Source: Acidobacteriota bacterium
GTDB taxonomy: Bacteria; Acidobacteriota; Thermoanaerobaculia; UBA5066
Length of the DNA: 9,183 nt
Reading direction: 5' to 3'
Assembly (NCBI GenBank): GCA_016789625.1
Contig: JAEUQS010000258.1
Span: 1 to 9,183 of the forward strand
Part shown: in pieces, positions 1 to 6,553 of the stretch
Layout of the letters: the number at the start of each line of letters is the position of its first letter
Position numbering within the stretch: position 1 is the stretch's first letter
Made by a program: the position numbers and the translations under genes
Notes under the pieces: model-generated
What the model was told of the DNA's origin: nothing
What the model saw: the letters and a program-made list of their open reading frames with translations, nothing else
The model's database searches: none

Positions 1-1194
1 TCGCAGGGTGTGCCGTTCATGGAGAAGGACCGCTACAAGTGGCACGGCGCGGCCCTCTCGAACGAGAAGTGCAAGGAGGCGCTCGGGATCCTGGGCCTGC
101 CCGACGACCTCGATCACTGGATCGCCGAACGGAAGAAGCCCGCCCCCGACTGGCACGCCGTGCTCCCGCACCGGCCCGAGGAGTCCGTCGTGCTGCCGAG
201 CGGAGGCACGCCCCGGACGTACAACCCCGACACGTCGACCGACAACCGGAGCGCGTTCGGCAACGCGCTCTCCGATCTGGGTGGCGTGGCCCACGAGGCG
301 GGCATTCCCATCGCGGTCCTGGACTGTGACCTCCTGAAGTCCACGAAGACCGACATCTTCGCGGCCAAGTACCCGGCCGACTTCCACCAGGTCGGCATCG
401 CCGAGCACCACACGGCCGTCATGAACGGCGCGCTGTCGGTCGCGGGCGTGCTGTCGTTCTGGGGCGAGTTCGGAATGTTCGGCGTCGCCGAGGCCTACAA
501 CATGCAGCGCCTCAACGACGTGAACGCCGCGAACGCGAAGCTCTGCGTGACGCACTCCGGCATCGACGTCGGCGAGGACGGCAAGACCCATCACGCGATC
601 GACTACTTCGGCCTCCTCCATTCCACGCTCGGCTGGAAGGTCTTCACGCCGGCCGATCCGAACCAGACCGACCGCGTGCTCCGCCACATGGCGACGACGC
701 GCGGCAACCACGCGCTCGTGATGGGCCGCTCCAAGATCCCCGTGCTCACCCGGGAAGACGGCTCGCCGCTCTTCGCCGGGGATTACGTGTTCGATCCCAC
801 GAAGGCCGATCGCGTGAGGGCCGGCGAGGGCCTCGTCCTCTGTGCGGCCGGCAACCTGCTCCCGCACGCGCTCGATGCCTGGAACCTTCTTTCGAAGGAG
901 GGAGTGACGGTGGAGCTCGTCTCCGTCGCCTGCCCGCGCGACCTCTCGGACGAGGAGCTCGCGCACATCGCCCGGCTCGGCAGCGTGGTCACCGTCGAGG
1001 ACCACACGCCCGACACCGGCCTCGGCACGCGGCTCCAGGCGCGGTTCAACGACCTCCGTCTCCAGGCCCACGTGCGCAAGCTGGGGGTCACGAAGTACTC
1101 GTCGTCCGGCCCGGCCAAGGACCTCTACCGCCTCATGGGCCTCGACGGCGCGGCCATCGCGGCCGCGGTGAAGGAACAGCTCGGCTCTCGTTAA
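1..1194 (+). CDS. tkt: Transketolase, C-terminal part (5' truncated by window)
   Basis: Transketolase moves two-carbon ketol units between sugar phosphates in the non-oxidative pentose phosphate pathway, using thiamine diphosphate (ThDP). The reading frame is open from base 1, and 397 codons are visible before TAA. Numbering the first codon as residue 1, the end of the N-terminal ThDP domain is seen at about 4-16 (VPFMEKDRYKWHG). The pyrimidine-binding domain spans about 80-250, with the cofactor-activating glutamate E135 in GIAEHH, the loop GEDGKTHH at 191-198 and a likely phosphate-binding R243 in MGRSKIP. The C-terminal domain (about 265-397) contains VEDHTPDTGLG. The motifs resemble the archaeal split TktN/TktC type more than E. 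coli TktA, but both halves are joined here in one frame. The ATG at 19 and GTG at 10 are internal codons, not starts. Deoxyxylulose-phosphate synthase shares GIAE and GEDG motifs, but FMEKDRYKWHG and the pentose-phosphate neighbours favour transketolase. Confidence 0.93.
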   Translation, partial: SQGVPFMEKDRYKWHGAALSNEKCKEALGILGLPDDLDHWIAERKKPAPDWHAVLPHRPEESVVLPSGGTPRTYNPDTSTDNRSAFGNALSDLGGVAHEAGIPIAVLDCDLLKSTKTDIFAAKYPADFHQVGIAEHHTAVMNGALSVAGVLSFWGEFGMFGVAEAYNMQRLNDVNAANAKLCVTHSGIDVGEDGKTHHAIDYFGLLHSTLGWKVFTPADPNQTDRVLRHMATTRGNHALVMGRSKIPVLTREDGSPLFAGDYVFDPTKADRVRAGEGLVLCAAGNLLPHALDAWNLLSKEGVTVELVSVACPRDLSDEELAHIARLGSVVTVEDHTPDTGLGTRLQARFNDLRLQAHVRKLGVTKYSSSGPAKDLYRLMGLDGAAIAAAVKEQLGSR

Positions 1195-1219
1195 TCCCTT
1201 CGGGGTCCGTACCACGTAG

Positions 1220-1230
1220 ATTCCCGGAAT
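1220..1230. promoter_or_regulatory. Short inverted repeat in the tkt-gnd gap (speculative operator)
   Basis: The 74-nt gap between tkt and gnd contains ATTCC-C-GGAAT, a perfect inverted repeat around one central base. Part of it, GATTCCCG, recurs as a direct repeat at 1219-1226 and 1262-1269, just before and into the gnd start. A one-base loop cannot form an RNA hairpin, so any function would be as a DNA site. I found no convincing -35/-10 pair nearby. A chance occurrence is quite possible. Confidence 0.15.
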
Positions 1231-1254
1231 ACATCGCGTTTCACGCCGGAGGGC

Positions 1255-1263
1255 GGAGGAGGA
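1255..1263 (+). promoter_or_regulatory. Strong Shine-Dalgarno for gnd
   Basis: GGAGGAGGA lies 5 nt upstream of the GTG at 1269. It is a near-ideal ribosome binding site and fixes that GTG as the gnd start. The next ATG (1299) falls inside the dinucleotide-binding loop and would destroy the fold. Confidence 0.8.
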
Positions 1264-1268
1264 TTCCC

Positions 1269-2165
1269 GTGCAGATCGGATTCGTCGGACTCGGAAAGAT
1301 GGGCGGAAACATGGTGAAGCGGCTCCTCACGCTGGGGGGCCATTCGGTCGTCGTCACGGACCGGTCGGCCGATGCCGTGAACGCGAGCGTCGAAGCGGGC
1401 GCGACCTCGGCGAGCGATCTCGCCGATCTCGTCGCCAAGCTCGAAGCGCCGCGGGCCGTGTGGGTGATGGTGCCGTCGGGCGCTCCGACGGACATCGTCA
1501 TCGCCGAGCTGGGCAAGCACCTCTCGAAGGGCGACGTCGTGATCGACGGCGGCAACAGCAACTTCAAGGAATCCCAGGCGCGCGGCAAGGCCCTGGCCGA
1601 GAAGGGCATCCTGTTCGTCGACTCGGGAACCTCCGGCGGCATCTGGGGCCTTCAGTTCGGCTACTGCCTCATGGTGGGCGGCGAGAAGGCCGCAATCGAC
1701 CACCTCACGCCGGTGCTCGACACGCTGGCCCCGAAGGACGGCTGGCTCCACTGTGGCCCCGTGGGCGCCGGCCACTACGTGAAGATGGTCCACAACGGCA
1801 TCGAGTACGCCATGATGCAGGCCTACGCCGAGGGCTTCGAGCTCTTCGAGGCCTCGGGCCTCGGGCTCGACAACGCGAAGATCGCCAAGCTCTGGATGCA
1901 GGGCTCCGTCGTGCGCTCGTGGCTCCTCGAGCTGGGGGCCGAAGCTCTCGCGAAGGATCCGACGATCGCCGGGGTCGCCCCGTTCGTCACGGATTCCGGC
2001 GAGGGCCGCTGGACGGTCATCGAGTCGATCGAGAAGGCCGTGCCGACCCCGACGATCACGGCGGCCGTGCAGTACCGGTTCCGGTCGCGGCAGGAGAACA
2101 GCTACGCGGCGCGCTTCCTGAACGTCCTGCGCAACCAGTTCGGCGGCCACGAGATCAAGAAGTAA
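1269..2165 (+). CDS. gnd: 6-phosphogluconate dehydrogenase, decarboxylating, short type
   Basis: It oxidatively decarboxylates 6-phosphogluconate to ribulose-5-phosphate and CO2, reducing NAD+ or NADP+, in the cytoplasm. At 298 aa it belongs to the short bacterial subfamily (about 300 aa), not the 470-aa E. coli Gnd form. Visible motifs are the Rossmann loop GLGKMGGNM (7-15), the substrate-binding GGNSN (94-98) and SGGIWG (122-127), and the catalytic K172 and N176 in HYVKMVHNG. SGEGRWT (243-249) and the C-terminal FRSRQ (271-275) are also typical. The second strand ends in D31-R32-S33. An acidic residue there usually favours NAD+, while the following Arg is commonly seen with NADP+, so the cofactor is uncertain. 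The GTG start is set by a strong ribosome binding site. zwf follows 22 nt downstream, consistent with one transcript. Confidence 0.96.
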   Translation: MQIGFVGLGKMGGNMVKRLLTLGGHSVVVTDRSADAVNASVEAGATSASDLADLVAKLEAPRAVWVMVPSGAPTDIVIAELGKHLSKGDVVIDGGNSNFKESQARGKALAEKGILFVDSGTSGGIWGLQFGYCLMVGGEKAAIDHLTPVLDTLAPKDGWLHCGPVGAGHYVKMVHNGIEYAMMQAYAEGFELFEASGLGLDNAKIAKLWMQGSVVRSWLLELGAEALAKDPTIAGVAPFVTDSGEGRWTVIESIEKAVPTPTITAAVQYRFRSRQENSYAARFLNVLRNQFGGHEIKK

Positions 2166-2175
2166 GAACGGAAAC

Positions 2176-2182
2176 GAGGAGA
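2176..2182 (+). promoter_or_regulatory. Shine-Dalgarno for zwf
   Basis: GAGGAGA lies 5 nt before the GTG at 2188 and supports that start. It sits in the 22-nt gap after the gnd stop codon. Confidence 0.75.
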
Positions 2183-2187
2183 ACACT

Positions 2188-3690
2188 GTGGCTGTCGTTC
2201 CGACGGAACCCGTCTCCATCGTCATCTTCGGCGGCTCGGGCGACCTCTCGAAGAGGAAGCTCGTGCCCGCTCTCTACGAGCTGCACCTCGAGGGGCACCT
2301 CGCGCCGGCCACGCTCATCGTGGCCTATGCGCGAACCGGAGAGTCCGACGAGACCTACCGCGCCGAGATGAAGGCGGCGGTCGCGGAGTTCGCCCGCATC
2401 AAGCCGCTCGACGAGGAGAAGTGGGCGGCCTTCGAGTCGCGCCTCTTCTTCTTCCGGGGCGATCTCACGGTGCCCAAGCACCTCGCGGACCTCAAGACCC
2501 GCATCGAGACGCTCGAGAAGGAGCGCAACGCACCGGGCAACCGGCTGTTCTACCTCGCCATTCCGCCCTCGGCCATCTCGCCCGTGGTGAAGAACCTGGG
2601 CGACGCGGGCTTCGTGTATCCCGTGGACGGCGGCCCCTGGTCGCGCCTCATCGTCGAGAAGCCGTTCGGCCGCGACCTGAAGTCGGCCCAGACGCTGAAC
2701 GAGGAGATCTCGCAGGTCTTCCGCGAGAGGCAGACGTTCCGCATCGATCACTACCTCGGCAAGGAGACGACGCAGAACATCCTCGTGTTCCGCCTCGGCA
2801 ACGGCATCTTCGAGCCGCTCTGGAACGGCCGCTACGTCGACCACGTGCAGATCACCGTGGCCGAGTCGATCGGCGTCGAGGGGCGGGGCCGGTTCTACGA
2901 GGAGGCCGGCATCCTCCGCGACATCATCCAGAACCACGTCCTCCAGCTGCTCTGTCTGGTGGCGATGGAGCCGCCGGTCGCGTTCGAGCCGAACGCCGTG
3001 CGCGACGAGAAGGTGAAGGTCCTCAAGGCCGTGAGGCCGCAGACGCCCGCGGAGATCCTGATGGACACGGTGCGCGGCCAGTACGGGCCCGGCGCCGTGG
3101 ACGGCAAGCCCGTGCCCGGCTACCGCAGCGAGATGAACGTCCACCCGATGTCGCTCCGCGAGACGTACGCGGCGTGGAAGGTCCACGTCGAAAACTGGCG
3201 CTGGGCCGGTGTGCCGTTCTACCTGCGGGCCGGCAAGCGCATGGCCAAGCGCGTCACCGAGATCGCCATCACGTTCAAGACGCCGCCCATCGCCATGTTC
3301 CGCAGGGCTGGCGTGACGCAGCAGGCGCCCAACGTCCTGGTGCTGCGCATCCAGCCCGACGAAGGCATCTTCCTGACGTTCGGCGCGAAGGTCCCCGGCG
3401 CCGTCTCGAAGATCGACCCCGTCACCATGGACTTCCGCTACTCGCAGTACTTCGGCGGCTCACAGCCCGAGGCCTACGAACGGCTCCTCCTCGACGCGAT
3501 CCACGGCAACTCCACGCTGTTCGCGCGGCGCGACGAGGTGGAGGCCGCGTGGGAGCTCGTCACGCCGCTCCTCGAGACCTGGCGCGAGAACCCGCCCTCG
3601 GATCATCCGAACTACGAGGCGGGCACGTGGGGGCCGGAGGCTGCCGTGGCGCTCATGGCGCGCGACGGACGCCGCTGGCGCCGGCCGTGA
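2188..3690 (+). CDS. zwf: Glucose-6-phosphate 1-dehydrogenase
   Basis: It oxidises glucose-6-phosphate to 6-phosphoglucono-1,5-lactone with NAD(P)+, the committed step of the oxidative pentose phosphate pathway. The 500-aa length is normal for bacterial enzymes. The N-terminal Rossmann domain carries GGSGDLSKRK (15-24), followed by the conserved EKPFGRD (157-163). The signature RIDHYLGKE (185-193) supplies substrate-binding H188 and K192. H250 in IIQNHVLQ matches the catalytic base. WRWAGVPFYLRAGKRM (337-352) is the conserved sugar-phosphate site region. It starts with GTG after a good ribosome binding site. Its TGA overlaps the pgl ATG by one base. Immediate neighbours catalyse the next two oxidative steps, so flux through lactone to ribulose-5-phosphate would be coordinately expressed. 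No OpcA-like activator gene is visible in the window. Identification is secure. Confidence 0.98.
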   Translation: MAVVPTEPVSIVIFGGSGDLSKRKLVPALYELHLEGHLAPATLIVAYARTGESDETYRAEMKAAVAEFARIKPLDEEKWAAFESRLFFFRGDLTVPKHLADLKTRIETLEKERNAPGNRLFYLAIPPSAISPVVKNLGDAGFVYPVDGGPWSRLIVEKPFGRDLKSAQTLNEEISQVFRERQTFRIDHYLGKETTQNILVFRLGNGIFEPLWNGRYVDHVQITVAESIGVEGRGRFYEEAGILRDIIQNHVLQLLCLVAMEPPVAFEPNAVRDEKVKVLKAVRPQTPAEILMDTVRGQYGPGAVDGKPVPGYRSEMNVHPMSLRETYAAWKVHVENWRWAGVPFYLRAGKRMAKRVTEIAITFKTPPIAMFRRAGVTQQAPNVLVLRIQPDEGIFLTFGAKVPGAVSKIDPVTMDFRYSQYFGGSQPEAYERLLLDAIHGNSTLFARRDEVEAAWELVTPLLETWRENPPSDHPNYEAGTWGPEAAVALMARDGRRWRRP

Positions 3691-4442
3691 TGGACGACGT
3701 TCCTCGCGACCCTCCGGCGCTCGAGGTGCTGCCGACGGCCCCGGAGGTCGCGGCACGGTTGGCCGAGCTGTTCGTCACCGCGGCGGCCGAGGCCGTCGCC
3801 CGCCACGGCCGGTTCCTGGTGGCGCTCGCGGGGGGCACGACGCCCCTCGCGGCGTACCGGTTGCTCGCCCGTGCCGACGTTCCGTGGCCGAAGACCCACG
3901 TCTTCTTCGGCGACGAGCGCTGCGTGCCGGAGAGCCACCCGGATCGCAACGATGGCGCCGCGCGGGAAGCTCTGCTCGCGCACGTTCCCATTCCCGCGGA
4001 GAACGTCCACGCGATCGACGCGATGGCCGAGGACGGCGCGGCGAAGGCCGAAAAGGACGTCCGGACGATCCTCGGCGAGTCGCTGCGCTTCGATCTCGTG
4101 CTCCTCGGCATGGGGCCCGACGGGCACACCGCGTCGCTCTTCCCGGGGCACCCCGCGCTGCACGAGAAGAAGCATCTCGTCGTGCGCCTCGAAGACTCGC
4201 CCAAGCCGCCGCCCGCGCGCATCACGTTCACGCTGCCGCTCCTCCGCGCGGCGCGGCACACCGTCCTCGTCGTCACGGGAGCGGAAAAGCGGATGGCTCT
4301 CTTGCGCGTGCTCGCTCACGATCCGGAAACGCCGGCCGCGCTCGCGAGACCCCGCGACGGGGTCTTCACGATCCTCGCCGACGAGGCCGCGGGTGCGGAG
4401 CCCGGAACGGGCGGAGCCGCAGCAGGTACGGGCGCCGCGTGA
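3690..4442 (+). CDS. pgl: 6-phosphogluconolactonase
   Basis: It hydrolyses 6-phosphogluconolactone, the Zwf product, to 6-phosphogluconate. The 250-aa protein is of the NagB/DevB-like fold, not the beta-propeller YbhE type. Motifs are LAGGTTP (46-52), FFGDERCVP (72-80) followed by HPDRN (83-87), LLGMGPDGHTASLFPG (138-153), RITFT (177-181) and GAEK (197-200). The ATG at 3690 overlaps the zwf stop (TGATG). The preceding in-frame GTG at 3687 is an alternative that would add one residue; the frame continues open upstream only as a shadow of zwf. No purine-rich ribosome binding site lies upstream, so translation probably depends on ribosomes finishing zwf. The last 17 or so residues are an Ala/Gly/Thr low-complexity tail beyond the usual core, and glk begins inside its final codons. 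Confidence 0.96.
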   Translation: MDDVPRDPPALEVLPTAPEVAARLAELFVTAAAEAVARHGRFLVALAGGTTPLAAYRLLARADVPWPKTHVFFGDERCVPESHPDRNDGAAREALLAHVPIPAENVHAIDAMAEDGAAKAEKDVRTILGESLRFDLVLLGMGPDGHTASLFPGHPALHEKKHLVVRLEDSPKPPPARITFTLPLLRAARHTVLVVTGAEKRMALLRVLAHDPETPAALARPRDGVFTILADEAAGAEPGTGGAAAGTGAA

Positions 4443-5443
4443 TCCTCGCGGGGGACGCCGGCGGGACGAATCTGCGGCTCGCGCTCTTCGCGCGCGAGGG
4501 CGGCTCCTTCACCACTCTCGACGAGAAGCGCATGCCGAGCCGCTCCGTGAGCGGCATCGTCGAGGCCGCGCGGGCGTTTCTGAACGGCCGCCACGTCGAG
4601 ACCGCGGGGTTCGGCATCGCGGGGCCCGTGATCCGGGGCCGTTCGCAGGCCACGAACCTCCCCTGGATCGTGGACGCGGCCGAGCTCTCCCGCGAGCTCT
4701 CGATTCCGCACGTGGTGCTCGTGAACGACCTCGCCGCGAACGGCTGGGGCCTTTCGGCCCTGCCGGAGAGCGCGTTCCACGTGATCAACGCCGGAGTCGA
4801 GGATCCGGAGGGCAACGGGGCGCTGATCTCGGCGGGCACCGGTCTCGGCGAGGCCGTGCTCGTTCGCGAAGGGGCGGGGTTCCGTCCGCTTCCGTCGGAA
4901 GGCGGGCATACGTCCTTCGCTCCTCGCAACGATCACGAGATCGAGCTCCTCCGCGCGCTCCTCGCGCGGCACGGGCACGTCTCCTACGAACGCATCCTCT
5001 CCGGACCGGGCCTCGGCACGCTCTACCGGTTCGAAAGGGAGCGCTCGGCCAAGCCGGAGCCCGCCTGGCTCACCGAAGAGATCCGAGCGGCCGGTGACCC
5101 GGCACCCGTCGTCTCGAAGGCGGCGCTCGAAGAGCGCGACGACGTCTGTCAGGCGACGCTCCACCGCTTCGTGCGCATCTACGCGGCCGAGGCCGGAAAC
5201 CTGGCGCTGAAGGCCCTCGCGACGGGCGGGCTCTTCGTGGGCGGCGGCATCGCGCCGAAGATCCTCCCGATCCTCACGGAGTCGTTCTTCACGGCGTTCT
5301 GCGACAAGGGCCGTTTCGCGCAGCTCCTCTCGCGCATCCCGGTGAAGGTCGTGAAGGACGAGCGCTGTGCGCTCCTCGGCGCGGCGCTGGCGTCCATGGT
5401 CCCGGGGGTTTCTCGATCCCCCCGGACCCCCCAGGAGGGGTGA
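4439..5443 (+). CDS. glk: Glucokinase (Glk family)
   Basis: It phosphorylates free glucose with ATP to glucose-6-phosphate, the substrate of Zwf. Starting at the GTG that overlaps the pgl stop by 4 nt (GTGA), the protein has 334 aa, near the 321 aa of E. coli Glk. The frame extends upstream to 3884, but only as a shadow of pgl; the conserved N-terminus GDAGGTNLRLAL (5-16) begins right after the GTG. Other motifs are GPV plus NLPW (62-76), NDLAANGWGL with catalytic D97 (96-105), GTGLGEA (133-139), EGGHTSFAP with E154 and H157 (154-162), ERILSGPG (184-191) and GGGIAPK (268-274). This is the Glk family, not ROK. There is no clear ribosome binding site, which suggests coupling to pgl. About 15 C-terminal residues (GVSRSPRTPQEG) look like an unconserved tail encoded by G/C runs. 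Its presence implies that glucose enters unphosphorylated. Confidence 0.96.
   Translation: MILAGDAGGTNLRLALFAREGGSFTTLDEKRMPSRSVSGIVEAARAFLNGRHVETAGFGIAGPVIRGRSQATNLPWIVDAAELSRELSIPHVVLVNDLAANGWGLSALPESAFHVINAGVEDPEGNGALISAGTGLGEAVLVREGAGFRPLPSEGGHTSFAPRNDHEIELLRALLARHGHVSYERILSGPGLGTLYRFERERSAKPEPAWLTEEIRAAGDPAPVVSKAALEERDDVCQATLHRFVRIYAAEAGNLALKALATGGLFVGGGIAPKILPILTESFFTAFCDKGRFAQLLSRIPVKVVKDERCALLGAALASMVPGVSRSPRTPQEG
5402..5441 (+). repeat. Tandem G/C-run stem-loops over the glk stop codon
   Basis: Two inverted repeats abut here. CCGGGGG (5402-5408) pairs with CCCCCGG (5419-5425) around a 10-nt loop. ACCCC (5426-5430) pairs with GGGGT (5437-5441) around 6 nt. They cover the last glk codons, and the T of the TGA closes the second stem. 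No T-run follows, so these are poor intrinsic terminators. RNA processing, stability or translational pausing before fbp are possibilities; such stems also arise by chance in GC-rich DNA. Confidence 0.3.
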
Positions 5444-5462
5444 GAATCCGAGAATCCCGGCT

Positions 5463-5468
5463 GAGGAG
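5463..5468 (+). promoter_or_regulatory. Shine-Dalgarno for fbp
   Basis: GAGGAG lies 5 nt before the ATG at 5474, in the 30-nt glk-fbp gap. It gives fbp its own initiation signal, unlike the overlapping pgl and glk. Confidence 0.75.
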
Positions 5469-5473
5469 CGACC

Positions 5474-6496
5474 ATGTCGACCAAGACGATCGGTACCCGC
5501 CTGCACCGTTTCATCGCGGAGAACGAGGCCCAGTATCCCGGCGCGACGGGGGAGCTCTCGGCGCTCCTCGCGCAGATCGGTCTCGCGGGCAAGCGCATCT
5601 CGCGAGCCCTTTCGCAGGCCGGACTCATGGACATCCTCGGCGCTTCGGGGGAGACGAACGTCCAGGGTGAGACGCAGCAGAAGCTCGATGCGATCGCGAA
5701 CGACATCTTTCTGGACGCTTTCGCGTACGGGCAGCTCGTGCCGGCCGTCGTCACCGAGGAGATGGAGCTCGCCGCGTACCTTCCCGAGAACGAGGTGAAC
5801 GGCAAGTACGTCGTGTTCGTGGACCCGCTCGACGGGTCCTCGAATCTCGACGTGAACGGCGGCGTGGGCTCGATCTTCTCGGTCCGGCGCATCGACGGCG
5901 GCGGCGCGTTCACCTCGGAAGACGACCTCATCGCCCGCGTGTCGCGGCAGCAGGTCGCCGCGGGCTACTTCGTCTTCGGCCCGTCCACGATGCTGGTCTA
6001 CACGTGCGGCACGGCGAGCGGGGTGCAGGGTTTCACTCTGGACCCGGGAATCGGCGAGTTCCTGCTGTCGCATCCGGACATTCGCATTCCGGCGCAGGGC
6101 CTCTATTACGCGGCCAACGAAGGAAACGTGAACGAGTGGGAGGCCGGGCCCCGGGAGTTCGTGAAGTGGCTGCAGAGCCGGAACACGCCTTCGGGACGCC
6201 CCTACGGCACCCGCTACTCGGGGGCGCTCGTGTCCGACGTCCACCGCATCCTCCTGAAAGGAGGCGTCTACTTCTACCCGGCGACGCACAAGGCGCCGGA
6301 CGGCAAGCTGCGGCTCCTGTACGAGGCCGCGCCGCTCGCCATGGTGCTGGAGGAGGCGGGCGGGGCCGCGTCGAGCGGGACACAGAGGATCCTCGACGTC
6401 CCGATCCTGCGCAGCCACCAGCGCACCCCGCTCTACATCGGCGGCACGGCCGAGATCTCCGCGCTCGAGAGCTTCGTGCGCGCCCAAACGGCCTGA
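5474..6496 (+). CDS. fbp: Fructose-1,6-bisphosphatase, class I
   Basis: It hydrolyses fructose-1,6-bisphosphate to fructose-6-phosphate, a metal-dependent cytoplasmic reaction. The 340-aa length matches class I enzymes (E. coli 332 aa). Metal and substrate motifs are TEEME (94-98), DPLDGSSNLDVN (117-128), TRYSGALVSDVHR (246-258) and KLRLLYEAAPLAM (278-290, with a metal-ligand E284). The C-terminal HQRTPLYIGG (315-324) is typical. The AMP-site residues known from the pig enzyme seem largely kept: TGELS (25-29, with Ser replacing Thr) and K111-Y112. Allosteric AMP inhibition is therefore likely. In an operon with zwf, gnd, tkt and glk, it would return triose carbon to hexose phosphate for another oxidative turn, as proposed for cyanobacterial fbp-zwf operons. 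It could instead serve gluconeogenesis. No chloroplast-type redox cysteine insertion is seen. Confidence 0.97.
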   Translation: MSTKTIGTRLHRFIAENEAQYPGATGELSALLAQIGLAGKRISRALSQAGLMDILGASGETNVQGETQQKLDAIANDIFLDAFAYGQLVPAVVTEEMELAAYLPENEVNGKYVVFVDPLDGSSNLDVNGGVGSIFSVRRIDGGGAFTSEDDLIARVSRQQVAAGYFVFGPSTMLVYTCGTASGVQGFTLDPGIGEFLLSHPDIRIPAQGLYYAANEGNVNEWEAGPREFVKWLQSRNTPSGRPYGTRYSGALVSDVHRILLKGGVYFYPATHKAPDGKLRLLYEAAPLAMVLEEAGGAASSGTQRILDVPILRSHQRTPLYIGGTAEISALESFVRAQTA

Positions 6497-6509
6497 TCCG
6501 TTATTCTCC

Positions 6510-6542
6510 ACGGGTTACGCACCCCGTCCGGACCCTCCCGGA
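6510..6542 (+). promoter_or_regulatory. Two adjacent potential hairpins in the fbp-FKBP gap
   Basis: ACGGGT (6510-6515) can pair with ACCCCGT (6521-6527), with one bulged C and a 5-nt loop. TCCGG (6527-6531) can pair with CCGGA (6538-6542) around 6 nt. The second stem covers the first part of the GGAGA ribosome binding site (6540-6544) of the FKBP gene, so it could dampen initiation. No T-run follows either stem, so intrinsic termination is not supported. TATTCT at 6502-6507 resembles a -10 box, but no -35 is evident. Confidence 0.3.
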
Positions 6543-6553
6543 GAAATGACGAA

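Noticed and set aside
1196..1206. CCC-TTCG-GGG after the tkt stop as a terminator
   Set aside because: The stem is only 3 bp, although the loop is a stable UUCG type, and no T-run follows.
1191..3186. Long minus-strand open frames (1191-2225 and 2155-3186)
   Set aside because: Shadows of gnd and zwf; no family motifs and composition typical of antisense GC-rich frames.
2421..3689. Plus-strand frame upstream of pgl suggesting a much longer protein
   Set aside because: This stretch is the out-of-frame shadow of zwf. Pgl homology begins only after the ATG at 3690.
3884..4438. Plus-strand extension upstream of glk
   Set aside because: It reads pgl in the wrong frame and is Arg-rich. The conserved glucokinase N-terminus begins at the GTG at 4439.
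4316..6511. 731-codon open frame on the minus strand across pgl, glk and fbp
   Set aside because: It is antisense to three clearly conserved genes, is Arg/Glu/Asp/His-rich with no recognisable motif, and is what GC-rich codon bias produces opposite real genes.
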